Position numbers and translations under genes: made by a program. Under the pieces are notes generated by a model. The model ran no database searches, was not told where the DNA came from, and was given only the letters and a program-made list of their open reading frames with translations. 11,941 bases of DNA, taken from NCBI GenBank assembly GCA_002482775.1, contig DLGQ01000001.1, forward strand, positions 1 through 11,941, in the 5' to 3' direction. This stretch comes from Flavobacteriales bacterium UBA7690 (GTDB lineage Bacteria > Bacteroidota > Bacteroidia > Flavobacteriales_F > PHOS-HE28). This document shows, one piece after another, positions 1 to 7,153 of the stretch. Within the stretch, counting starts at the first letter, position 1, and every line of letters starts with the position of its first letter.

Positions 1-3000
1 AGAACCAGAACTCGTAACCGCTGGTGTTGTTGGTGATGCCGAACTGGGCGGTCACATCGGCATTGGGCGAGGCTACGATGAACTTGTTGTCCACCCAGTC
101 CAGCTTGTCGCAGCTGGTGAAGATGGGCTTGTCATCGCCGACCGGCACGCAGAATGCGCCGTTCTCGTAGGTACTGGCGATGGCGCTGACGCTACCGCTG
201 GAGAAGTTGCCGAAGTTGTCGATGATGCGACGGCCATTCGCTCCACTCTCACGCAACTGGTACCCACCGGTGATGCCACCGCTCACGAAACCATCTCCGC
301 CGCTATCCAACACACGCAGACGGAAGCAGCCGACAGGGAGGCAGCATGGCTCTGTTATGGGCGTGGTGATCCCACCAGGATATGCACTGTTCAATGTGCC
401 ACCACTGCAAACCACGGTACCATCGTTCTGGTAGACGATCTCCCAGCCCACCTGGTCGCCGTTCGTGTCGGATCGGATGTCCAGGATCACGTTCTGCGAG
501 CAGGGTGTTCCTACGCAGCTGCATTCGCTGTCGTATACCTCATCGTTGGTGCTCGGGATATTGTCGTTGCAAGGTGTACCGGGAAGTGCCGTTCCACCTA
601 GTTCCCCTAGGCAATCGGGCACCTGGCCTTGGCAGGTGCAATCGGCCTGCCAGGTATCGTTCAGTGTTCCAGGGTTGCCATCGATGCACGGGGTTCCGGG
701 TAGGGCGGTTCCTCCGGCCACTCCTTCGCAGTCCAGTTGGATACCCAAGCAGCTACAGTCCTCTTGAACACTGTCTTCGCCGGTATCCTCATCACCATCA
801 TCGCAAGGTGAACCGGGCTCTGGGCCACCGGGGCAGACATCGATACAATCGGGTGTGCCATCCTCGTCGCTGTCGGCGCCACCATTGGCCTCCCCCGGTG
901 TGATGCAGATCACCACGAAGTCCGAGCCGTTGTCGCCCGTGTCATTGCCATCGGGTATGCGCGATAGTCCGAGGCCGATCGTGATGGGGTCCGCAGTAGT
1001 GGGGGAACCTTCTCCAACGCCCGGTACCGTGCCTGCATAGGCCACTTGGTCGATGATCGCGTCTTCTGCGGTGGTCAGCACCAGACCTTCATTGTCGTTC
1101 TGCAAGGCGGTTGCAACCGTCTGGTCGCAATAGGAGGCAGCGTTATTCCCGTAGCATAGCACGTAGTGTTCGCCGGGCGAAAGGCTGACATTGTTCAATG
1201 TGGTGTTGCTGATCACAGCGCCATTCGAACCATTGAGGTGAACCAACTTCATCCCGGTCAGGTCAACCGGAGAGGCCCCGTTGTTCATCAATTCAATGAA
1301 CTCACCTGTATCCGTACCCACCTGGTCGTAGTCGATCTCGTTGATCACCACCGTTGGTGGGGGTGCGCAGCCAGGAGCGGATCCTGACACGATCTGGATG
1401 GAACAATCACCGGTCAGGGTCACCGAATAATCATCGGATTCGCTGATCCCGCTGATCAGGATGGTGCCATCGGTCTGTGTCGCAGGGTCGTCCCCACCCA
1501 CGGAGCCCGAGCCGCTGTTGTTCACTACACTAACGCCCAGCTGCGATCCGGTGTAGGGTATTTCCAACGTATAGGTATCCACATCCTCCGTGATCAGATC
1601 ACACGTGGCGGTCGGGGTGCCCAAGGTGATGCCGCATGCGCTGGGTTCGAAAAGGAAGGCGAAGTCGTCGATCATGATGCGCTCACCGGAGGCGGGGGAG
1701 GTGACCCGCACGATGAACTGTTGAGCGGGGAAAGCCGCTGGTGCAGGAACCAAGTGGCTGAACGTTACCCAATCAGATGCGTTCCCCAGTGCGGCGTTGT
1801 TGACGGTGAACACCGCTGCGGACCAAGTAGCTCCGCCATCGGTGCTGTAGGTTACCGAATAATTCGGATCCGGGCTGCCATCCCAGCGGCGTGCTTTGAA
1901 ACCGAATGATGTGATGATATCCGTGCCTTGGTAGGTGGCGCGCCAATCGGTGGCCGTATTCGTGTTCGTGCGCCAGCTATAGGTGCCGAGCGCCCCGGGG
2001 AAACCATCCTGTGCCGTGGTGGTGTTGCGCAAGGCAGGGCCGCCGCTGAAACTCCAGCCGGTAGCCGAGTAGGTATGATCCGAGGCAAAGCTGTTCAGGG
2101 CAGCTGAACCAGCGGTCCATGAACCGGCCACATCGAAGTTGATGATCGTGGGTTCGGGATCGCAGGCCGGTGCACCGCCGCTGCTCACTTGCGCATCGCA
2201 GGGGGTGGAAAGGGAAATACTGAAACCTTCTGTTTCGCTGATCCCGCTGATGACGATGACGCCGTCGGTCACCGATGCCGGATCATCGCCACCTAAAGTG
2301 CCTGTACCACTATACACCACGGAAATACCCGATTGCACACCCGTGTAGGGTAGGCTCACATCGTAGGTATCACCGTCGCCCAGGGAAGTGCTGTTGCAGG
2401 TTGCGGTGGCCGTGCCGAAGGAAACATTGCACGCAGGAAGGCATGTCGGCGAAGTTCCGTTCACGACGAAAACGTTACAAGGTGCGCTGAAGGTCACATT
2501 GTACGCTTCACCCTCGGTGATCCCGGTGATGACGATGGTGCCGTCCCCTGCAGTAGCGGGATCATCACCACCTACTGTGCCCGATCCGCTGTAGATCACA
2601 CTGACACCAGGTTGGGATCCGGTGTATGGGATCTCCAAGGTGTAGGTATCAACACCCAATGTGGAAGCTTCGCAAGAGGTTGTGGCTGTGCCTACCACTA
2701 GGCCGCATTCACTCTCCTCGGAGAGGAAAGCGAAATCGTCGATCATGATGCGTTCTCCGGAAGCTGGAGAGGATACCCGCACCACGAACTGCCCGGCGGC
2801 ATAGGCCGCTGGCAATGTGACCACATGGTTGAATGCTACCCAGTTAGAACTATTGCCGAGGGTGCTGTTGTTGATGGAGAAAACCGTTGCAGACCACGTG
2901 GTGCCTCCATCGGTGCTGTACGCGACCGTATAGGCCGGGTCCGGGTTGTTGTCCCATCGGCGTGCCTTGAATCCGAACGAGGTGATTGCATCCGTTCCTT

Positions 3001-4552
3001 GGTACGTGGCGCGCCAATCGATCACGGTGTTCATGTTCAAGCGCCAACTGTAGGTGCCCAACGCACCGGGGAAGCCGTCCTGGGCAGTTGTCGCGTTGCG
3101 GAGGGCGGGTCCGCCGGTGAAATTCCACTCACTAGCGGTGTATACATGGTCTGAGGCATAGCTGGTGAGCGCTACAGCGCCTGGCACCCAGCTTCCGGCC
3201 ACGTCGAAGTTGATGATCGTGGGTTCTGGATCACAGCCCGGAGCAATGCCGGTGCTCACTTGTGTGGCGCAGGGCGAGGAAAGCGAAACACTGTAGCCTT
3301 CGGTCTCACTGATCCCGGATATGGTGATCGTCCCGTCGGCTAACGCTGAAGGGTCATCACCCCCCACGGTGCCCGTACCGCTGTACACTACGGAAGTGCC
3401 AGCCTGCACGCCGGTGTAGGGAATGCTCACATCGTACGTGTCGCTATCCCCCGCGTTCGAGCTGTTGCACGTGGCTGTTGCCGTGCTCAAGACCACCCCG
3501 CAGGCTGGTACACATGAGGGTGAAGCACCCGAAACACTTTGCGCACTGCACGCATCGGAAAGGCTAACGGTATACCCTTCGCCTTCGGTGATGCCACTGA
3601 TGATGATGTCTCCGTCCGCTTCCGTTGCAGGATCATCACCTGATACCGTTCCTGAACCGGTGTATACGACCGTGATCCCGGACTGGACGCCGGTGTATGG
3701 CACTGTCAACGTATACGTATCCACTCCATCGGTGGTCGCATCGCAATTGGTGCTAGGCGTACCCAAGGCGATGTCGCAGCCACCGCCACTGACCGTGGCG
3801 TTCACGGTCACATCGTCAATAGCTAGGAAGTGATCGTTGCCCGCATCGTTCAGGTCCTCCCAGCGAAGCATGATCTCCTCTCCAGCAGGAATGGAAACCG
3901 TGATGTTCGCTATGAGCCCGACACTGCGATTGAGCGCCGCATTGCCATCCAGCAGACCTCCCGTACCTGGATTGGGAGATGTGAATGTCGAACTTGCTGA
4001 CGTCCAAGTCCCCGCGATCAGGTCCGTGACGGTGGCTCCTTGTTGGTAGCCGAGTACGAGCGACTGTGAAGCGGCGTTGTCCTTCCGCCACTGCTCTCCG
4101 GTCCATGTGACCGTGAGCGCGGTTATAGGAGACCCGGTATTGTTCTTGAGGCGCCAGCCTACGTATCCCTTGCCCACGCCTGAACCACCGGTGTATCCGT
4201 TCGATGGTGCGTAACCGAGCGCCCTATCTGTAAGCGGGTTCGTTCCGGCAACACCGAAGGCGTACAGCCCCGCAGTGGTCGTAGACCCGGTGTTCGCACC
4301 ATAGGTAGCGATACTGGCAGTTGCATCGGTCCTCGCATACCAACCTGACAAGGTGCTACCATTCGCCCAAGCCCCACTGGTGAGCGCATTGAAATCCTGG
4401 GTGTAGTCCGTGGCTCCCGCAGCGATACTGTGCTGTGCCAGCGTTGGCGAAGCAACAAGGCTTACAAGGGCTACCAGCAGGGTGAGGCGAAATTCCTTAC
4501 ATCGCTTCTGGAACGATGTTGTGTCAAAGGGTAGAGCGTTCGACATGTTCAT
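1..4552 (-). CDS. Giant secreted multidomain protein with tandem repeats and lamin-tail domain (C-terminus cut off by window edge)
   Basis: One stop-free frame of about 1517 codons runs leftward from ATG 4552 (a second ATG at 4546 is equally possible) and off the window. Residues 1-39 form a signal peptide with a charged start, a Leu/Val core and TLA|Q cleavage. Residues 40-258 are a beta-rich domain ending IDDVTV. Residues 259-615 and 616-972 are two copies of one 357-residue unit, each made of two ~92-residue YTG...GDDP modules plus a ~170-residue domain ending GERIMIDDF. Residues 973-1064 are a further module. Residues ~1065-1220 are a lamin-tail domain (VINEIDYD, GEFIEL). A short acidic DSDEDGTPDC stretch and three Cys-rich 39-residue repeats follow, then a module with GCFRLRVLDSGGDG and SCDKLDWVDNKF. 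I infer export, probably type IX secretion to the surface; any sorting tag would lie beyond the edge. No enzyme motif is visible, so adhesion or matrix roles are only possible. Confidence 0.88.
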   Translation of the reverse strand, partial: MNMSNALPFDTTSFQKRCKEFRLTLLVALVSLVASPTLAQHSIAAGATDYTQDFNALTSGAWANGSTLSGWYARTDATASIATYGANTGSTTTAGLYAFGVAGTNPLTDRALGYAPSNGYTGGSGVGKGYVGWRLKNNTGSPITALTVTWTGEQWRKDNAASQSLVLGYQQGATVTDLIAGTWTSASSTFTSPNPGTGGLLDGNAALNRSVGLIANITVSIPAGEEIMLRWEDLNDAGNDHFLAIDDVTVNATVSGGGCDIALGTPSTNCDATTDGVDTYTLTVPYTGVQSGITVVYTGSGTVSGDDPATEADGDIIISGITEGEGYTVSLSDACSAQSVSGASPSCVPACGVVLSTATATCNSSNAGDSDTYDVSIPYTGVQAGTSVVYSGTGTVGGDDPSALADGTITISGISETEGYSVSLSSPCATQVSTGIAPGCDPEPTIINFDVAGSWVPGAVALTSYASDHVYTASEWNFTGGPALRNATTAQDGFPGALGTYSWRLNMNTVIDWRATYQGTDAITSFGFKARRWDNNPDPAYTVAYSTDGGTTWSATVFSINNSTLGNSSNWVAFNHVVTLPAAYAAGQFVVRVSSPASGERIMIDDFAFLSEESECGLVVGTATTSCEASTLGVDTYTLEIPYTGSQPGVSVIYSGSGTVGGDDPATAGDGTIVITGITEGEAYNVTFSAPCNVFVVNGTSPTCLPACNVSFGTATATCNSTSLGDGDTYDVSLPYTGVQSGISVVYSGTGTLGGDDPASVTDGVIVISGISETEGFSISLSTPCDAQVSSGGAPACDPEPTIINFDVAGSWTAGSAALNSFASDHTYSATGWSFSGGPALRNTTTAQDGFPGALGTYSWRTNTNTATDWRATYQGTDIITSFGFKARRWDGSPDPNYSVTYSTDGGATWSAAVFTVNNAALGNASDWVTFSHLVPAPAAFPAQQFIVRVTSPASGERIMIDDFAFLFEPSACGITLGTPTATCDLITEDVDTYTLEIPYTGSQLGVSVVNNSGSGSVGGDDPATQTDGTILISGISESDDYSVTLTGDCSIQIVSGSAPGCAPPPTVVINEIDYDQVGTDTGEFIELMNNGASPVDLTGMKLVHLNGSNGAVISNTTLNNVSLSPGEHYVLCYGNNAASYCDQTVATALQNDNEGLVLTTAEDAIIDQVAYAGTVPGVGEGSPTTADPITIGLGLSRIPDGNDTGDNGSDFVVICITPGEANGGADSDEDGTPDCIDVCPGGPEPGSPCDDGDEDTGEDSVQEDCSCLGIQLDCEGVAGGTALPGTPCIDGNPGTLNDTWQADCTCQGQVPDCLGELGGTALPGTPCNDNIPSTNDEVYDSECSCVGTPCSQNVILDIRSDTNGDQVGWEIVYQNDGTVVCSGGTLNSAYPGGITTPITEPCCLPVGCFRLRVLDSGGDGFVSGGITGGYQLRESGANGRRIIDNFGNFSSGSVSAIASTYENGAFCVPVGDDKPIFTSCDKLDWVDNKFIVASPNADVTAQFGITNNTSGYEFWF
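479..829 (-). repeat. Three Cys-rich 117-base (39-residue) repeats inside the giant secreted protein
   Basis: The repeat core reads GGTALPGTPC, a short acidic or Asn-rich spacer, then CxCxG. The Cys codon of the G(T/S)PC motif lies at 805, 688 and 571, giving an exact 117-base spacing. The first copy has the variant GGPEPGSPCDDGDED. The last copy ends at CSCVGTPC. Repeats of the form PCDDGD...CxCxG are familiar from secreted Flavobacteriales proteins. The Cys and Asp content suggests disulfide bonds or calcium binding, but that is inference. Confidence 0.88.
1637..3778 (-). repeat. Two tandem 1071-base in-frame units, with a partial third copy down to about 1360
   Basis: Matching landmarks in the two copies are exactly 1071 bases (357 codons) apart. 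The opening Cys codon falls at 3778, 2707 and 1636. The internal second-module Cys codon falls at 3502 and 2431. The GATCATGATG string near the C-terminal IMIDDF lies at 2741 and 1670, and the TCGAAGTTGATGATCGTGGG string near 3204 and 2133. Each unit holds two related modules of ~92 residues and one larger domain. The copy from 1636 contains only the first module before the lamin-tail domain begins. Copies are clearly diverged at third codon positions while length is conserved. Confidence 0.9.
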
Positions 4553-4663
4553 AGGGTTTGCATTCGGAACAAGAGGTTAGGCCGTTCCAAATTACCGTCT
4601 CTTCGTTTGAAATCAATGGTCACTTTACATCAAATCGCCGTTAACTGGTCGATCCAGCACGGA

Positions 4664-4683
4664 TGTGGACAAGTTGTGCATAA
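4664..4683 (-). other. Pair of DnaA-box-like 9-mers
   Basis: On the minus strand, 4683-4675 reads TTATGCACA, which fits the bacterial DnaA-box consensus TTATNCACA exactly. 4672-4664 reads TTGTCCACA, one base away. The two have the same orientation and lie 11 bases apart, about one helical turn. A third near match, TTATCCACG, is at 5091-5083 in the same orientation. An AT-rich stretch borders the pair on the left. There is no dnaA, dnaN or other replication gene in the window, so a regulatory or chance match is as likely as an origin. Confidence 0.3.
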
Positions 4684-4983
4684 GGCATGGCCCCGAAAAT
4701 TGGTCGCGGGCAGGCTGTCTGGGTAGTTTGGTCCCGCTGTTCGTTCTTTCCATGTGCCCGCAAGGGCCAAGGGTCTTCGAAAGAAAAGGATGTGGTCATC
4801 GCTGGCAGCGCTCTCGGGCGCAGCCGGGCCTGGTAAGAGGTCATGCGGAAAGACGCGCCCATCGTATGCCAGCATGCGATTATGCTCCTAGAGGATCCGA
4901 TGTTAGCGCACGATCCCCGGATCGGATGCTGAACAGGAAAGGAGAATAGTGCTCGTCCAAGGTCACGACCGCGGACAGGCAGG

Positions 4984-5023
4984 AGCGGGGATCGCCTTTA
5001 CGGTGGTCCCCGCTTCGTCTTTT
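4984..5023 (+). terminator. Strong intrinsic terminator with no recognised gene before it
   Basis: AGCGGGGATCGCC (4984-4996) pairs with GGTGGTCCCCGCT (5002-5014) over 13 positions with two G-T wobbles. The loop is TTTAC and the T-rich tail is TCGTCTTTT (5015-5023). The tail follows the hairpin only on the plus strand. It lies upstream of the PIN-PhoH promoter, so it must end a transcript that begins between about 4600 and 4980, or one reading in from further left. Confidence 0.72.
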
Positions 5024-5132
5024 CAGGATCCCTTCATTTCACCGTCATACACAGGTCAAATCGGCTCGAGGGAACGATCGATCGTGGATAAGTGCGCCTT
5101 TGTCGATCTCGGGAAGGGGGTGGGTCGGCGGA

Positions 5133-5140
5133 TACATTTG
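5133..5140 (+). promoter_or_regulatory. Bacteroidota-type -7 promoter element for the PIN-PhoH gene
   Basis: TACATTTG matches the Bacteroidota -7 consensus TAnnTTTG exactly, and it is the only exact match I found in an intergenic part of the window. Transcription would start near 5146, leaving a leader of about 15 bases before ATG 5162. A TTTG at 5099-5102 could be a -33 element, but its 30-base spacing is longer than usual, so the upstream half is unconvincing. Confidence 0.5.
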
Positions 5141-5161
5141 ATCAACCCGTTCATTGATCGA

Positions 5162-6496
5162 ATGAAGAAGAAAGACCGGAAGATCTTCGTACTGGATACC
5201 TCAGTCATCCTCTACGACCACTCGGCCATCGAGAACTTCGCAGAACACGATGTGGCCATCCCGATACAAGTCCTTGAAGAACTGGATACCTTCAAAAAAG
5301 GCAACGATACCATCAACTACGAGGCGCGAGAGTTCATCCGCCACCTCGACGAAATAGCGAAACTCGACGTCCTCTCGGACTGGCAACCGCTCAACGGTTC
5401 CACGCACGGGAAGTTCAAGGTCGTGGCCAAACACGACCTCAATGGCGTGGACGCTACCAAGGTGTTCCAGGATGGCAAGAACGACCATCAGATCCTGAAC
5501 GCAACGCTCACCATCCAGCGGCAGAACAAGGACAAGAAGGTGATCCTGGTGACCAAGGATATCGCCTTGCGGTTGAAGGCGAAAAGCCTCAACATCATCG
5601 CCGAGGACTACCTCACTGGCAAAGTACATGATGTGCGCGACAAGCTCTACACCGGCCGCACCGTGGTGGACGAGTTCAGCGAGGAGAAGATCGATAACCT
5701 GTTCGCCAAAGGCAGTGTTTCGGTGGAAGAACTGGGTATGGAAAAGCCCAAAGGCAACCACTTCTTCATCCTCAAACACAAGAAGAAGAGCATCCTGGCC
5801 AAGTACGATCCACGCACCAACAGTGTGGATCGGGTGGAGAAGCAGAGCGTGTTCGGGATCGGCCCGAAGAACGCAGAACAAGCCTTGGCCATGGCCGCGC
5901 TGATGGATCCTGAGATCAAACTCGTGACGCTACAAGGTGCTGCGGGGACGGGTAAAACACTGCTCGCCTTGGCTTGCGCTTTGGAGCAACGTCGCGAATA
6001 CCGGCAGATCTATGTCACGCGGCCCGTGGTGCCGCTCAGCAACAAGGACATCGGCTACCTGCCTGGCGATATCCAGAGCAAGTTGGACCCTTACATGCAG
6101 CCGCTGTGGGATAACCTGAAGCTGATCAAGGGCAACTTCGAAAAGCACGACAGCACGCCCAAGCGCATCGACGAGATGTTGGAGAACGAGAAGATCGCCA
6201 TCGCGCCGCTCGCCTACATCCGTGGCCGTAGCCTCAGCAACATCTTCTTCATCGTGGACGAGGCGCAGAACCTCACCCCGTTGGAGATCAAGACCGTGAT
6301 CAGCCGCGCTGGCGAAGGCACCAAGATCGTGTTCACCGGGGACATCCACCAGATCGACACACCATACTTGGATACGGAGAGCAACGGCCTCAGCTACCTG
6401 ATCGATAAGGCCAAAGGCGATCCGCTCTTCGCTCATATCACCTTGGAAAAGGGAGAGCGCAGCCCACTGGCGAACCTCGCGAACGATCTCCTGTAG
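5162..6496 (+). CDS. phoH2: PIN-PhoH protein: PIN ribonuclease domain fused to PhoH ATPase
   Basis: 444 residues, the normal size for PIN-PhoH (PhoH2/YlaK-type) proteins. The N-terminal PIN domain (about 7-150) starts FVLDTSV and shows the expected acidic residues D12, E40, D108 and D133 (VTKD). The PhoH ATPase half (about 230-444) carries Walker A GAAGTGKT (259-266), Walker B FFIVDEAQ (D366, E367), the FTGDIHQID motif and the conserved ERSPLA near the end. Characterised family members act as cytoplasmic RNA helicase/ribonucleases. The frame stays open upstream to a GTG at 4949 preceded by AGGAG. I chose ATG 5162 because the family begins at (M)KKKDRKIFVLDTSV, an exact -7 promoter lies 22 bases before it, and a terminator falls inside the would-be extension. 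The gene is alone, ending at a terminator shared with the convergent SiaC gene. Confidence 0.93.
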   Translation: MKKKDRKIFVLDTSVILYDHSAIENFAEHDVAIPIQVLEELDTFKKGNDTINYEAREFIRHLDEIAKLDVLSDWQPLNGSTHGKFKVVAKHDLNGVDATKVFQDGKNDHQILNATLTIQRQNKDKKVILVTKDIALRLKAKSLNIIAEDYLTGKVHDVRDKLYTGRTVVDEFSEEKIDNLFAKGSVSVEELGMEKPKGNHFFILKHKKKSILAKYDPRTNSVDRVEKQSVFGIGPKNAEQALAMAALMDPEIKLVTLQGAAGTGKTLLALACALEQRREYRQIYVTRPVVPLSNKDIGYLPGDIQSKLDPYMQPLWDNLKLIKGNFEKHDSTPKRIDEMLENEKIAIAPLAYIRGRSLSNIFFIVDEAQNLTPLEIKTVISRAGEGTKIVFTGDIHQIDTPYLDTESNGLSYLIDKAKGDPLFAHITLEKGERSPLANLANDLL

Positions 6497-6502
6497 ATCC
6501 GG

Positions 6503-6559
6503 AAACTTCGAGCCCCGAGCCGCGAGCTGGTCAGCTCATGGCTCGGGGCTCGAAGCTTT
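6503..6559. terminator. Long inverted repeat: bidirectional terminator between convergent genes
   Basis: CTTCGAGCCCCGAGCC (6506-6521) is perfectly complementary to 6540-6555, a 16-base stem. After a 3x3 internal loop (GCG/CAT), the stem continues as AGCTG/CAGCT around a GT turn. Flanking AAA (6503-6505) and TTT (6557-6559) give a short T tail on both strands. It sits just after the PIN-PhoH stop and before the SiaC-family stop, and so can end both transcripts. Confidence 0.8.
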
Positions 6560-6628
6560 CAGCCTAGCGGACCGATCAGAAGGTGCAGAAGCGGCGGAAA
6601 CGGGAGACCTTTCCGAAGACCAGCAGCT

Positions 6629-7018
6629 TTAGAACATCTCCTCTACCTCGATGAACGCGAAGTCCAGCTTGAAGAGGCTTTCGTAATCCTTGCCGGTCTC
6701 GGCCATCTCCTCATCACCGGTCTCGTAGTGCCAGTTCACCTTCACCGGGCGGCCCTGTGCGGCGTTATCCAGTCGCGAGAAGATGTTGTATATGTGCTTG
6801 CTGGAGCTCGTGTCGAGGTAATCCAGCTTCATGTTCACCGTGGTCTCGCCTTTGGCGTTCTGGAGGTATTCATCCAGCCAGCCGTACACACGCGAGTAGA
6901 ACTGCTCGGAGTTGTGCGGCAAAGAGCGACCGATGAACTCCATGACACCATTGTCCACGTCCAAGTCGATCTCCGGGGAGTTCTCCGTACGGTCAACGTG
7001 GAAATGTTTGGTGAGCAT
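6629..7018 (-). CDS. SiaC-family (DUF1987) regulatory phosphoprotein
   Basis: 129 residues, the full family length. The sequence opens HFHVDRTENSPEIDLD and contains GVMEFIGRSLPHN, matching the DUF1987 pattern. The signature LDYLDTSSSKHI places T70 and S71-S73 where Pseudomonas aeruginosa SiaC is phosphorylated (its Thr68). In that system the kinase SiaB and phosphatase SiaA switch SiaC between partners and so tune a diguanylate cyclase and aggregation. Cytoplasmic; no signal peptide. Neither a SiaB-like nor a SiaA-like gene is in the window, so the partner is unknown. A terminator at 7104-7134 separates it from the genes upstream, so it probably has its own promoter in 7019-7103; only a poor -7 match (CACCTTTG, 7045-7038) is visible there. 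Confidence 0.88.
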   Translation of the reverse strand: MLTKHFHVDRTENSPEIDLDVDNGVMEFIGRSLPHNSEQFYSRVYGWLDEYLQNAKGETTVNMKLDYLDTSSSKHIYNIFSRLDNAAQGRPVKVNWHYETGDEEMAETGKDYESLFKLDFAFIEVEEMF

Positions 7019-7103
7019 GGCACTGCTGGGTTATGGTCAAAGGTGCTCATCCTTCGAGCAGTTCCGACGTGCCTTCGCGGCCACTGATCAACAGCGGTTG
7101 TTG

Positions 7104-7134
7104 AAAAAGACAAAGCCGGACCAGAGCCCGGCTT
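7104..7134 (-). terminator. Intrinsic terminator of the three-gene exported-protein operon
   Basis: Read on the minus strand, AAGCCGG (7134-7128) pairs with CCGGCTT (7119-7113) around an 8-base loop, followed by TGTCTTTTT (to 7104). It lies 20 bases past the stop of the last operon gene and upstream of the SiaC-family gene, marking the end of the 8577-7154 transcript. Confidence 0.78.
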
Positions 7135-7153
7135 GCGTATCCTGATGCGTGGA

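Larger units (their letters stand above)
4553..5161. other. 609-base intergenic stretch between divergent genes; structured, no convincing gene
   Basis: No reading frame here looks like a real protein: the longest, 4665-4949 on the plus strand, has a low-complexity Arg/Pro/Gly composition typical of a chance frame in GC-rich DNA. The left part (4553-4640) is relatively AT-rich. It is followed by two DnaA-box-like 9-mers. Then come several inverted repeats: TTCTTTC/GAAAGAA (4744-4750 with 4779-4785) enclosing GCCC-GCAA-GGGC (4756-4767); GGCaGCGC/GCGCaGCC (4804-4825); and ATCCGAT/ATCGGAT (4895-4901 with 4921-4927). A strong terminator follows at 4984-5023 and a promoter element at 5133. Hairpins followed by a terminator would suit a non-coding RNA on the plus strand, but I could not match it to tmRNA, RNase P, 6S or SRP RNA by eye. 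Confidence 0.5.

Noticed and set aside
479..3778. CRISPR array or mobile element in the repetitive left third
   Set aside because: The repeats are in frame, long and diverged, and belong to one protein; there are no short identical repeats with unique spacers and no transposase.
4665..4949. 94-codon open frame in the intergenic stretch
   Set aside because: Composition is Arg/Pro/Gly/Cys-rich and irregular, with no domain or credible start signal; the DNA looks structured rather than coding.
4690..4990. Resemblance to RNase P RNA or tmRNA (GGTAAGAGG near 4832, GGAAAG near 4847)
   Set aside because: The diagnostic blocks (GAGGAAAGTCCGGGC and ACAGAACCCGGCTTA for RNase P; a GGTTCGA arm and terminal CCA for tmRNA) are not present on the plus strand.
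4553..5161. Chromosomal replication origin
   Set aside because: Only three near-consensus boxes and no dnaA, dnaN, gidA or similar neighbour; kept as a weak lead, not as an oriC call.
5201..5881. 226-codon open frame on the minus strand, and a 168-codon one at 5930-6436
   Set aside because: They lie fully antisense to the PIN-PhoH gene, whose motifs are unmistakable; long antisense frames are common in GC-rich genes.
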